Source: Rhodoplanes serenus (lineage in GTDB: Bacteria; Pseudomonadota; Alphaproteobacteria; Rhizobiales; Xanthobacteraceae). From it: a DNA stretch of 58,763 nt. This document shows positions 28,915-36,320 of this stretch, piece by piece. Within the stretch, counting starts at the first letter, position 1. Each line of letters starts with the position of its first letter. The notes below the pieces were generated by a model. The model made no database searches. It was not told the origin of the DNA and worked only from the letters and a program-made list of their open reading frames with translations. Position numbers and translations under genes: made by a program. The stretch is taken from positions 1-58,763 of the forward strand of contig CAMDDZ010000029.1 of the NCBI GenBank assembly GCA_945893145.1, in the 5' to 3' direction.

Positions 28915-29763
28915 CTACTCGCTGACGTGCACTGGTCGCCAGCGGCTGAGCCGCTGCTCCAATATCTGCACCATCGCGGTCAGCGCCAGCGACAGCACCG
29001 CGAAGATGATCAGCCCTGAGAACACCACGTCGACCTGATAGCGGCCGGCGGCCTGCACCATCATCACGCCAAGGCCCGATTCGGAGCCGAAGAACTCCGC
29101 CACCACCACGCCCAGCACGGCGCGCCCGATGGCGAGCCGCAGCCCCGCGATAATGTAGGGCATGGCGTTCGGCACCACGACCAGGCGCGCGATGTCCCAT
29201 TCCTTGGCGCCGAACGAGCGCACCACATTAATCAGCACCTTGTCGGCGTTGCGCACGCCCTCGTAGGTATTGATCAGGATCGGGAACAACGCGCCGATGA
29301 ACACGATCAGCACCTTCGACCACAATCCAAGCCCCAGCCACAGCATGACGAGGGGGAGAAACACCAGGCGTGGCGTGGCGTTGAACGCGGTGATGAACGG
29401 ATCGATCATGTCATTGAGCGTCCGCGAACGCCCGATCAGAACGCCAAGCGGCAGGCCGACCACGATTGAGAGCAGCAGGCCGAGCCCAAAGCCCGAGGCG
29501 CTGACCCCGAGCGGCGTCCAGATTTCGCCGGTGGCGAACAGCCGCCACAGCGTGCCGGCGACCTGGCTCGGCGTGGTGAAAAACAGTTTGGTGCCGGCCG
29601 ACAGCGTGATCAATCGGGGCACCAGCTCCCACACCACCAGCAGCGCCACAATGCTGCCGATGCCCAGCGCGGCAGGCTCGATGCGGTGCCACAGGCTCTT
29701 ACCCGGCGCTGCGAGTTCGTCGCTTGACGCCAATGCGGCTTTGATGGTGCGGGATTCGCTCAT
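28915..29763 (-). CDS. ABC transporter permease, SsuC/TauC-like
   Basis: A 282-residue inner-membrane protein with about six hydrophobic helices. The EAA-type loop reads VRSFGAKEWDIARLVVVPNAMPYIIAGLRLAIGRA, which docks on the ATPase. The N-terminus before the first helix is long and charged. It is the third gene of a minus-strand ABC cassette (ATPase, permease, permease), starting three bases after the previous stop. Together with the second permease it probably forms a heterodimeric channel fed by the three binding proteins encoded convergently. It belongs to the taurine/nitrate/sulfonate importer family. Confidence 0.94.
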   Translation of the reverse strand: MSESRTIKAALASSDELAAPGKSLWHRIEPAALGIGSIVALLVVWELVPRLITLSAGTKLFFTTPSQVAGTLWRLFATGEIWTPLGVSASGFGLGLLLSIVVGLPLGVLIGRSRTLNDMIDPFITAFNATPRLVFLPLVMLWLGLGLWSKVLIVFIGALFPILINTYEGVRNADKVLINVVRSFGAKEWDIARLVVVPNAMPYIIAGLRLAIGRAVLGVVVAEFFGSESGLGVMMVQAAGRYQVDVVFSGLIIFAVLSLALTAMVQILEQRLSRWRPVHVSE

Positions 29764-29766
29764 CGT

Positions 29767-30558
29767 CTATCGCCCAACTCGCCACGGGAAAGCAGCGCGC
29801 TCAGCCCAGCGGATGCCCTCCGTCAGCACGATGGCGATCACCATGATGGCGAGGATGCAGGCGAACATCTTGTCGAGCGCGAACAGGTCGCCGAAGCGTG
29901 CGATGGCGTAGCCGATGCCCTCGGAGGCCGCGAAAAATTCGCCGACCAGAATGCCGATCAGCGCGCGGCCGACCGCGATCCGCGCACCGGCGACGATATA
30001 GGGCAGCACGCCCGGCACGATCACCTTCACGTACAGGTCCCACTCGCTGCCGCCGAGCGAGCGCACCACGTTGATCAGCAGCCGATCGACCGCACGCACG
30101 CCGGCTTGTGCGTTGAAGATGAAGGGAAACACCGAGAGCGAGAAAATAATGATGGCTTTGCCCGAGACGCCGACGCCGAAGAACACGATGACCAGCGGGG
30201 CGAGCGCGACCAGCGGCGTCGCGTAGAACACGGTCATCAGCGGGTCGAGCGCATAGCCGACTCGCACCCGCCAGCCCATGACGATGCCGACCACGATGCC
30301 GACGACAGCTGCGGAAACGAAACCATAGAGGAACGGCATGGCGCTGACGCCGAGATCGCGCAGCATGTCGCCGTCCGCGATCAGGTCGACGAAAGCCTTG
30401 GCGATCAGGTTCGGCTTGCTGATGAACAGCGGGTTGAACGGTACCACCAGAAACGCCGCTTGCCAGGCAGCGAAGAATAGCAAGACCGCGAGCAGGCCAA
30501 GCAGCACCTTGCGATGGCGTTCCAGGAAACTCTCACGTGGTGCGCCGGCATTCTGCAT
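29767..30558 (-). CDS. ABC transporter permease, SsuC/TauC-like
   Basis: A 263-residue inner-membrane protein with roughly six helices and the EAA loop VRSLGGSEWDLYVKVIVPGVLPYIVAGARIAVGRA. It starts two bases after the ATPase stop and is followed three bases later by the second permease, so the cassette is tightly coupled. Sequence similarity to the next gene is clear in the EAA loop and in the final helix, pointing to an ancient duplication giving a heterodimeric channel. No unusual residues are seen. Confidence 0.94.
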   Translation of the reverse strand: MQNAGAPRESFLERHRKVLLGLLAVLLFFAAWQAAFLVVPFNPLFISKPNLIAKAFVDLIADGDMLRDLGVSAMPFLYGFVSAAVVGIVVGIVMGWRVRVGYALDPLMTVFYATPLVALAPLVIVFFGVGVSGKAIIIFSLSVFPFIFNAQAGVRAVDRLLINVVRSLGGSEWDLYVKVIVPGVLPYIVAGARIAVGRALIGILVGEFFAASEGIGYAIARFGDLFALDKMFACILAIMVIAIVLTEGIRWAERAAFPWRVGR

Positions 30559-30560
30559 CG

Positions 30561-31331
30561 CTACACCGTGATCTCGTCCTTGAGCGCGTGCCAGATTTGC
30601 AGCTTGAGCTCGTTGAACTCCGGCGTCACCCGCATTTCGTAATCGCGCGGCCGCGGCAGGTCGATGGCGAAGATTTTCTTGGCGTGCCCTGGGCGCTTGG
30701 TCATCACCATGACGCGGTCGGACAGGTAGATTGCCTCCTCGATCTGGTGGGTGACGAACAACACGGTCTTCTTCGCCTCATGCCAGATGCGCAGCAACTC
30801 GACCTGCATGACGTCGCGGGTCTGCGCGTCGAGGGCGGCGAACGGCTCGTCCATCAGCAGCACGTCGGGATCGGTGGCGAGCGCGCGGGCGAGGCCGACG
30901 CGCTGCTTCATGCCGCCCGACAGCTCGTGCGGGTAGTGCCCTTCGAAACCGCTGAGGCCCACCATTTGCACAAAGCGTTGCGATACGTCGCGCCGCTGGC
31001 CGGCTGGCACGCCCTTCAGTTCGAGGCCGAGTTCGATGTTGTTGAGCACGGTGCGCCACGGCAGCAGGCCGAACTCCTGGAACACCATGGCGCGGTCGGT
31101 GCCAGGGCCTGCGATCGGCTTGCCGCGCATCAGCACGTCGCCCGAATCCGCCTTGATCAGGCCGAGCACGACGTTCAGAAACGTGCTTTTGCCGCAGCCG
31201 GAGGGGCCGACGATCGAAAGGAACTCACCGTCTTGGACGTCGATGTCGAAGCCCTGCAGCGCGCGCACCGGCCCGCGGTTCGGCGGCCGGAAGGTGAGAC
31301 TGACGTTACGACCCTCGATACACGCAACCAT
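30561..31331 (-). CDS. ABC transporter ATP-binding protein, SsuB/TauB-like
   Basis: A 256-residue ATPase: Walker A GPSGCGKST (about 42-50), Q-loop VFQEFGLLPW, signature LSGGM, Walker B VLLMDEPFAALD and switch histidine in FVTHQIEEA. This is the only ABC ATPase in the window. It opens the cassette that continues with two permeases. Because two more permeases (44336-45981) and an orphan binding protein (11523) lack an ATPase, this subunit might serve several systems; that is inference. The upstream luciferase-like gene ends 85 bases before it on the same strand. Confidence 0.96.
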   Translation of the reverse strand: MVACIEGRNVSLTFRPPNRGPVRALQGFDIDVQDGEFLSIVGPSGCGKSTFLNVVLGLIKADSGDVLMRGKPIAGPGTDRAMVFQEFGLLPWRTVLNNIELGLELKGVPAGQRRDVSQRFVQMVGLSGFEGHYPHELSGGMKQRVGLARALATDPDVLLMDEPFAALDAQTRDVMQVELLRIWHEAKKTVLFVTHQIEEAIYLSDRVMVMTKRPGHAKKIFAIDLPRPRDYEMRVTPEFNELKLQIWHALKDEITV

Positions 31332-31416
31332 GCGGCCCGGCCCCGTTCCCCGGGGTTCATTGCCGCATGATTAGGGCTTTCGCGCAAGCCGCCGGATGGC
31401 GCACCCGGCCGGCCGG

Positions 31417-32481
31417 TCAGCGCGTCAGCGCCCGCTGGCTTGGCGGTTCTCCGGGCGTCTTTTGGGCGGTGCGGAGCGCCGGCATCACCTCGCGGCCGAA
31501 CAGGTCGACCGACCGCAGCATCTCGTCGAGCGTGAGGTCTCCGAAGGCCAGCTGGCCGACCACATAGTTCGCCCCGCAGTCGGCAAGCTGCGCCACGAGG
31601 AAATCTCGCACCGTCGCAGGGGAGCCGGCAATGCCCTGGCCCTGGGCGATCAGCTTGTCAAAGCTCTCCACCCGCAGCGGCGAGGCCACGGGGGTGCCGT
31701 GCATCTCGTGCAGGTAGGAGAAGCTCGTGCGCCAGCGCAGATAGGCCCGGCGCGCGATTTTGAGCGCCGCCTCGTCGGTGTCGGCCACCACAATGAGCCG
31801 CACCATGCCCATCTTGGGCAATGGCGACGCAGTGCCATGGACCTCGCGCCAGGTCTCGCGGTAACGCGCCATGATGGCGCGGGTGACCGGGGGCATGTCG
31901 TTGCTGACCATGTGCAGGCCGCGACGTGCTGCGCGCGCGGCGCTGTCCGGCGAATGGGCGCCATACCAAAGCGGCGGATGCGGCTTCTGCAACGGCTCGA
32001 TCTCCATCGGCACGTTGTCGAACTGGTCGTATTTGCCTTTGAAGCTGAATTTTTTCGACGTAAAGGCTTTCAGGATCAGTTCGAGCCGCTCGGCATAGAT
32101 CTCCTGCCGCTCGGTGGCGTTCTGGCCGTAATAGGAAATCTCGTAGGGCACCGAGCCGCGGCCGAAGCCGATCTCGACGCGGCCGCCGCTCATGTGATCG
32201 AGCATGCAGATTTCCTCCAGCACCCTTAAGGGGTGATGGAGCGGCAGCGCATACACGAAGGTGCCGAAGCGCAGCCGCTTGGTGCGCTGCGCGATCGCGG
32301 AAAGAAACACGCTCGGCGACGGCGCCATGCCGAGCGGCGTGAAGTGATGCTCGGCGACGTGGTAGGCGTAGAAGCCGGCACGCTCGTAGGCCTCGATGAC
32401 CTGTAGCCGCTCCTCGTAATAATCCCGCAGCGGCAGATCGTTGCGGTCGAGGTGATCGAAGATGCCGAACTCCAAACTCAT
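31417..32481 (-). CDS. Luciferase-like (LLM class) flavin-dependent monooxygenase
   Basis: A 354-residue TIM-barrel flavin oxygenase: start MSLEFGIFDHLDRND, the AYERAGFYAYHVAEHHFTPLG segment, TKRLRFGTFVYALPLHHPLR, GRVEIGFGRGSVPYE and PLQKPHPPLWYGAHS, all LLM signatures. It uses reduced FMN and O2; typical chemistry is oxidative C-S, C-N or Baeyer-Villiger cleavage. The start at 32481 overlaps the stop of the preceding small gene (ATGA), which supports it over the open frame to 32586. It ends the GMC / CMD / small-protein operon. A flavin reductase partner is not seen nearby. Confidence 0.93.
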   Translation of the reverse strand: MSLEFGIFDHLDRNDLPLRDYYEERLQVIEAYERAGFYAYHVAEHHFTPLGMAPSPSVFLSAIAQRTKRLRFGTFVYALPLHHPLRVLEEICMLDHMSGGRVEIGFGRGSVPYEISYYGQNATERQEIYAERLELILKAFTSKKFSFKGKYDQFDNVPMEIEPLQKPHPPLWYGAHSPDSAARAARRGLHMVSNDMPPVTRAIMARYRETWREVHGTASPLPKMGMVRLIVVADTDEAALKIARRAYLRWRTSFSYLHEMHGTPVASPLRVESFDKLIAQGQGIAGSPATVRDFLVAQLADCGANYVVGQLAFGDLTLDEMLRSVDLFGREVMPALRTAQKTPGEPPSQRALTR

Positions 32482-32795
32482 GCCGGCGACACCCATTCGA
32501 TATGGGCCTTGATGGCCTTGCGCTGCTCGTCGATCCAACCGTGGGGCTTCGCCTTCTCCATCATAGCGTCGAACGACTGCTGCCAAGCAGCGTCCTGCGC
32601 AATCTCCGGCCGGCCGCGCAGCACGGCGGCGAACACCCAGGCGGTGTCCTTATCAGAAATGTCCGCGGCGCCCGCGAGCGCGCGGCGCGCGTCATCGATC
32701 TTGGTAGGGTCGCCTTCAATCACGAGCTTGAAGGCGCGGAAATTGCCGCGGTCCTCCAGAGTCACGCTGCCACTGGCTGAGACTTTCACGAACAT
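32478..32795 (-). CDS. Small protein of unknown function in GMC/CMD/LLM operon
   Basis: A 105-residue soluble protein starting MFVKVSASGSVTLEDRGNFRAFKL and ending HGWIDEQRKAIKAHIEWVSPA. Predicted beta-strands are followed by helices with WVFAAVLRGRPEI and AWQQSFDAMMEKAKPHGW. I do not recognise the family. It lies three bases after the second CMD-fold gene and overlaps the luciferase-like gene by four bases, so its expression is tied to both. It may be a structural or small accessory subunit for one of them. An AGGG leader precedes the ATG. Confidence 0.75.
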   Translation of the reverse strand: MFVKVSASGSVTLEDRGNFRAFKLVIEGDPTKIDDARRALAGAADISDKDTAWVFAAVLRGRPEIAQDAAWQQSFDAMMEKAKPHGWIDEQRKAIKAHIEWVSPA

Positions 32796-32798
32796 GTT

Positions 32799-33347
32799 TC
32801 AGCCCTGCGGGAACGGTTGTTCGCCGTTCGGCGTCGGCACTTCGAAGCCGTTGATCACGGTAGCGATCATGCAATAGAAGCCGACCAGCGAGATGATGTC
32901 GATCGTGAGATCGAGCCCGAATTGCTTGACGAGGCCCTGATAGGCGGCGTCGCTCAATTTCTTATCCTCGAGAAGCGATGTCGCTGCTTCATAGATCATC
33001 TTTTCATCGGCCTTGGCGAATGTTGGCTTGCGGCGCGCCAGGATGGCATCGATGTCGTCCTGTCCGACGCCAGCCGCCAGCGCCGGCGCGACATGCACCG
33101 ACCATGCGTAAGCGGCCGACCAATGGCGCACCACGGTGAGCACCAGCAGCTCGTAGAGGCGCTTGTCGAGTTTGCCCTCTTCGCGCATCGCGCGCAGCGT
33201 CTTGTTGACCGCATCGGCGAGCGGCGGCTTGCGCAACAGCACCGAGAACGGGCCGCCGAGCTTTTTGCGGCTGCCGATCACAGCGTCATGGATGCGCTTC
33301 TGGTCGGGCGTCAGCTGCTCGACGGGCAGGGGTTCGTGACGGGCCAA
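32799..33347 (-). CDS. Carboxymuconolactone decarboxylase-fold protein (copy 2)
   Basis: A 182-residue all-helical CMD/AhpD-fold protein: LYELLVLTVVRHWSAAYAWSVHVAPALAAGV contains the fold's core helix. There is no CxxC pair, so it is not an AhpD-type peroxidase partner. Where many CMD proteins have a YEW..H motif, this one reads YAWSVH, so the acidic residue is missing. The start is TTG at 33347 with GGAGG six bases upstream. A close paralogue is directly upstream (11-base gap). Family members act in lactone decarboxylation and beta-ketoadipate-type routes; the reaction here is unknown. Confidence 0.88.
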   Translation of the reverse strand: MARHEPLPVEQLTPDQKRIHDAVIGSRKKLGGPFSVLLRKPPLADAVNKTLRAMREEGKLDKRLYELLVLTVVRHWSAAYAWSVHVAPALAAGVGQDDIDAILARRKPTFAKADEKMIYEAATSLLEDKKLSDAAYQGLVKQFGLDLTIDIISLVGFYCMIATVINGFEVPTPNGEQPFPQG

Positions 33348-33358
33348 GGAAACCTCCG

Positions 33359-33901
33359 TTATTTCAGGGGCGTGCTGCCGTCGGGCGGCCGCACGTCGAA
33401 CGACTTCAGGAAAATTCCGACCATAGCGTAATAGCCGATGGTGCTGATGAGTTCGACCAGGCCTTGCTCGCCGAACTGCTTGAGCGCTTTGTCGTAGCCG
33501 GCTGGACTCAACTCACCGGTCGCCATGATTTCGGTCGCGGTTTCGTAGGTGACGCGCTCGTCGTCTTTCTTGAAGTCCGGCTTTCTATTCTCCCGGATCG
33601 CCGCAACGATGTCCGGCGCGATACCCTGCAATTCGGCCTGCGGCGCGTGCGACGACCAGGCGTATTGCACCGAGCGCGCCCGGCAAACCGTAATGACGGC
33701 AAGCTCGAAAACGCGCCGGCCGATGACACTGTGATCGCGCAACGTGACGCCGAACTGATTGGCGTGTTCGGCGAGCTTCGGATTGCGCAGCCACATCGGA
33801 AACGGTCCACGCACGTTCTTCCGCGCGCCCGCGATCTCGGCGGCGACGCGCTGCTGATCGGCCGTCATCGCGGCTGGGTCGAGCGGCGGCATGCGGGACA
33901 T
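33359..33901 (-). CDS. Carboxymuconolactone decarboxylase-fold protein (copy 1)
   Basis: A 180-residue paralogue of the next gene: same helical layout, core helix VFELAVITVCRARSVQYAWSSHAP, no CxxC, and again YAW..H instead of YEW..H. A GGAGAG site precedes the ATG at 33901. The two copies differ throughout, so duplication is old; they may form a heteromer (CMD-fold proteins are usually trimers or hexamers). The gene follows the GMC oxidoreductase by 12 bases in a five-gene minus-strand operon. Confidence 0.88.
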   Translation of the reverse strand: MSRMPPLDPAAMTADQQRVAAEIAGARKNVRGPFPMWLRNPKLAEHANQFGVTLRDHSVIGRRVFELAVITVCRARSVQYAWSSHAPQAELQGIAPDIVAAIRENRKPDFKKDDERVTYETATEIMATGELSPAGYDKALKQFGEQGLVELISTIGYYAMVGIFLKSFDVRPPDGSTPLK

Positions 33902-33913
33902 GAATGAACTCTC

Positions 33914-35554
33914 CTAGACATTGAGCGGCGCGAGCAGCGGCCGGCCGCGAATGAGATCAGCGGCCTTCTCGGCAATCATCATCACCGGCGCGTTGATGTT
34001 GCCGCTGATGAGGTCGGGCATCACCGAGGCATCGATCACGCGCAAGCCGTCGACGCCGCGCACCCGCAGCTCCGGATCGACCACCGCCGTCTCGTCGGAT
34101 GTCGGCCCCATCCTGCAGGTGCCGAGCGGGTGGTGAAGTGTGATCGCAGTGTTGCGGATGTGTTCGTCGATGTCGGCATCGGAATTGCGGCCGGCGCCAG
34201 GCGCCAGTTCCTTGTCGATGAACGGCGCCATGGCGGGCTTTGCCATGATGTCGCGCATCAGCCGCACGCCGCCGCGCAACACTTTCCATTCGCGTTCGGT
34301 GGACATGAAGTTTTGTTTGATGCGGACCGGCGCCGCCGGATCGGCCGAGGCGAGCGACACGCTGCCGCGGCTTTCCGGATGCAGCATGACGATACGCCCG
34401 CCGAAAGCGTCGACATAAGGCTGCTTGAACGGCTTGAAATAGGGCCCCGCCGTCAGCGGCGCCCCCGCCAGCAGGAGCTGCGTGTCCGGCACCTTGGCGT
34501 CCGGCATCACGCGCGCGAACGATGCCATGCCGCCCGGGATGTCGGTCGAAACGCCGGTGCCAAGGAACCAGGTCTTGGCGAGGTCGAGCGCGATGCGATC
34601 GGCGCGCATGGTGCGGTGGATCGTGCCGGGCGGGCCCTTGCGGGCAAACGAGATCATCACCGTGACGTGGTCTTGCAGGCTTTGGCCGACGCCCTTGAGC
34701 GGCACCTGCGCCGCGATACCATGCGCACGCAACGCATCGGGGTCGCCGATGCCGGACAACATCAGCACCTGCGGTGAGTTGATGACGCCGCCGCAGAGCA
34801 GAACCTCGCGGCTCGCCCGCGCCGTGACGGTTTCGCTGCCCTGCCGATACTCGACGCCGACCGCGCGGCCGTTCTCGATCAGCACGCGCGTCACCAGCGC
34901 GCCCACTTCAACGGTGAGATTGCCGCGCTCCATCGCCGGCCGCAGATAGGCGACCGCCGCGCTGCAACGCTTGCCGTTGCGGACGGTGTTCTGATTGCGG
35001 CCGATGCCGTCGTTGCGCGAGCTGTTAAGATCGTCGTTCCAGGGCAGGCCCGCGTCCATCGACGCGTTGGTGTAGGCATCCGCCAGCGGGTCCTGGAACG
35101 TTGACCAGGAAGTCGTGAGCGGCCCGTCGCCGCCGCGATGGGCGTTGGCGCCGCCTTCCCAGCTTTCCTGCTTTTTGAAATAGGGCAGCGCATGGGCATA
35201 GGACCAGGTCGGCAGGCCATTCTCGGCCCAGCGGTCGTAGTCGCCGCGATGGCCACGCGAATAGGTCATGGCGTTGATCGAGGACGAACCGCCGATCACC
35301 TTGCCGCGCGCGCATTCGATTTTGCGCCCGTTCATCTGCGGTTCGGGCTCGGTGAAATACATCCAGTCGTGCAGCCGGTTAGTGAGAATCTTGCCCCAGC
35401 CGAGCGGAATATGGATCCACGGGTCACGGTCCCAGCCGCCCGCTTCGAGGATCAGAACCTTGACGTCGCGGTCTTCGGTCAGGCGGTTCGCCAGCACGCA
35501 ACCGGCCGAGCCGGCGCCGACGATGATGGTGTCGAAGGTCTGTGGGGAACGCAT
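33914..35554 (-). CDS. GMC-family FAD alcohol dehydrogenase/oxidase
   Basis: A 546-residue GMC oxidoreductase: FAD loop [18 protein letters not shown] (8-25), [14 protein letters not shown], the signature [43 protein letters not shown] and the active-site [10 protein letters not shown] near the C-terminus, followed by [21 protein letters not shown]. Family members oxidise choline, aliphatic or aromatic alcohols such as polyethylene glycol or vanillyl-type alcohols. No signal peptide is seen. It is the first gene of the operon that continues with CMD-fold proteins and a luciferase-like oxygenase, and it diverges from lemA. Confidence 0.95.
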   Translation of the reverse strand: MRSPQTFDTIIVGAGSAGCVLANRLTEDRDVKVLILEAGGWDRDPWIHIPLGWGKILTNRLHDWMYFTEPEPQMNGRKIECARGKVIGGSSSINAMTYSRGHRGDYDRWAENGLPTWSYAHALPYFKKQESWEGGANAHRGGDGPLTTSWSTFQDPLADAYTNASMDAGLPWNDDLNSSRNDGIGRNQNTVRNGKRCSAAVAYLRPAMERGNLTVEVGALVTRVLIENGRAVGVEYRQGSETVTARASREVLLCGGVINSPQVLMLSGIGDPDALRAHGIAAQVPLKGVGQSLQDHVTVMISFARKGPPGTIHRTMRADRIALDLAKTWFLGTGVSTDIPGGMASFARVMPDAKVPDTQLLLAGAPLTAGPYFKPFKQPYVDAFGGRIVMLHPESRGSVSLASADPAAPVRIKQNFMSTEREWKVLRGGVRLMRDIMAKPAMAPFIDKELAPGAGRNSDADIDEHIRNTAITLHHPLGTCRMGPTSDETAVVDPELRVRGVDGLRVIDASVMPDLISGNINAPVMMIAEKAADLIRGRPLLAPLNV

Positions 35555-35566
35555 GAAGCCCAGAGG

Positions 35567-35595
35567 CTAGAGCATGATCCCGAAAAGTGGAACCC
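35567..35595. repeat. Fragment of a Rhizobiales AGAGCATGATC intergenic repeat
   Basis: The segment CTAGAGCATGATCCCGAAAA lies 13 bases upstream of the GMC start codon and matches an intergenic repeat that I remember from many Rhizobiales genomes (AGAGCATGATCC.GAAAAGTGG). It is in the divergent gap between the GMC gene and lemA. It may influence transcripts of either, but no function is visible. The rest of that 199-base gap shows no gene. Confidence 0.5.
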
Positions 35596-35753
35596 AGTAA
35601 CCCGCCTTTAACCTCGCGGCGCCGGACCGGCAATTTTGCTTTGAACCAATTCGCCATTTCGGGCGACTACACCTTACTGTGTCTCACACAGGAATCGGGA
35701 ACCTGCGCCGGCGCGCCTTGAGGCGTTGCCCTCGCGGGCAGCGAGGCGCGTGA

Positions 35754-36320
35754 ATGCGAACTGAATGGATCGTCCTAGGGGTGGTGGCCGTGATCGGCCT
35801 CTACGCCATCGTCGTGTTCAACCGGCTGATCCGCGGCCGCAACCTGGTGCGCGAGGGCTGGAGCGGCATCGACGTCCAACTCCGCCGGCGCAGCGATCTC
35901 ATCCCCAACCTGATCGAGACCGTTAAGGCCTACGCGGCCCACGAACGCGGCCTGTTCGAAGAGATTGTGATCCGGCGCGCTTCCGCAATGAATGCCCCCG
36001 ATATTGCCGGCCGGGTTGCCGCCGAACGCGAGCTGCAAGGCTCGCTGCACCGACTGTTCGCGGTCGCTGAGGCCTATCCAGAGCTCAAGGCCAACCAGAA
36101 CTTCCTCGCTTTGCAAAATCAGATCGCGGAGCTCGAGGATCAGCTTCAGATGGCGCGGCGCTACTACAACGGCACCGTGCGCGACTTCAACACCAACATT
36201 CAGACGTTCCCCGACGTGCTGCTCGCGCGCCTGACCGGTTTCCGCGAGGAGCAATTCTTCCATGTCGACGGCGATGCGGCGGCAACGCCCTCGGTCGACT
36301 TTTCAGGATCGAAATCATGA
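35754..36320 (+). CDS. lemA: LemA family membrane-anchored protein
   Basis: A 188-residue protein: one N-terminal transmembrane helix (IVLGVVAVIGLYAIVVFNRLI), then the LemA helical domain with RNLVREGWSGIDVQLRRRSDLIPNLIETVKAYAAHE and a late ARRYYNGTVRDFNTNIQTFPDVLLAR segment. LemA proteins have a short external N-terminus and a cytoplasmic or periplasmic coiled-coil body; their biochemical role is unclear, often linked to envelope stress. The stop overlaps the start of the DUF2207 gene by four bases (ATGA), a pairing seen in many bacteria. Confidence 0.96.
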   Translation: MRTEWIVLGVVAVIGLYAIVVFNRLIRGRNLVREGWSGIDVQLRRRSDLIPNLIETVKAYAAHERGLFEEIVIRRASAMNAPDIAGRVAAERELQGSLHRLFAVAEAYPELKANQNFLALQNQIAELEDQLQMARRYYNGTVRDFNTNIQTFPDVLLARLTGFREEQFFHVDGDAAATPSVDFSGSKS

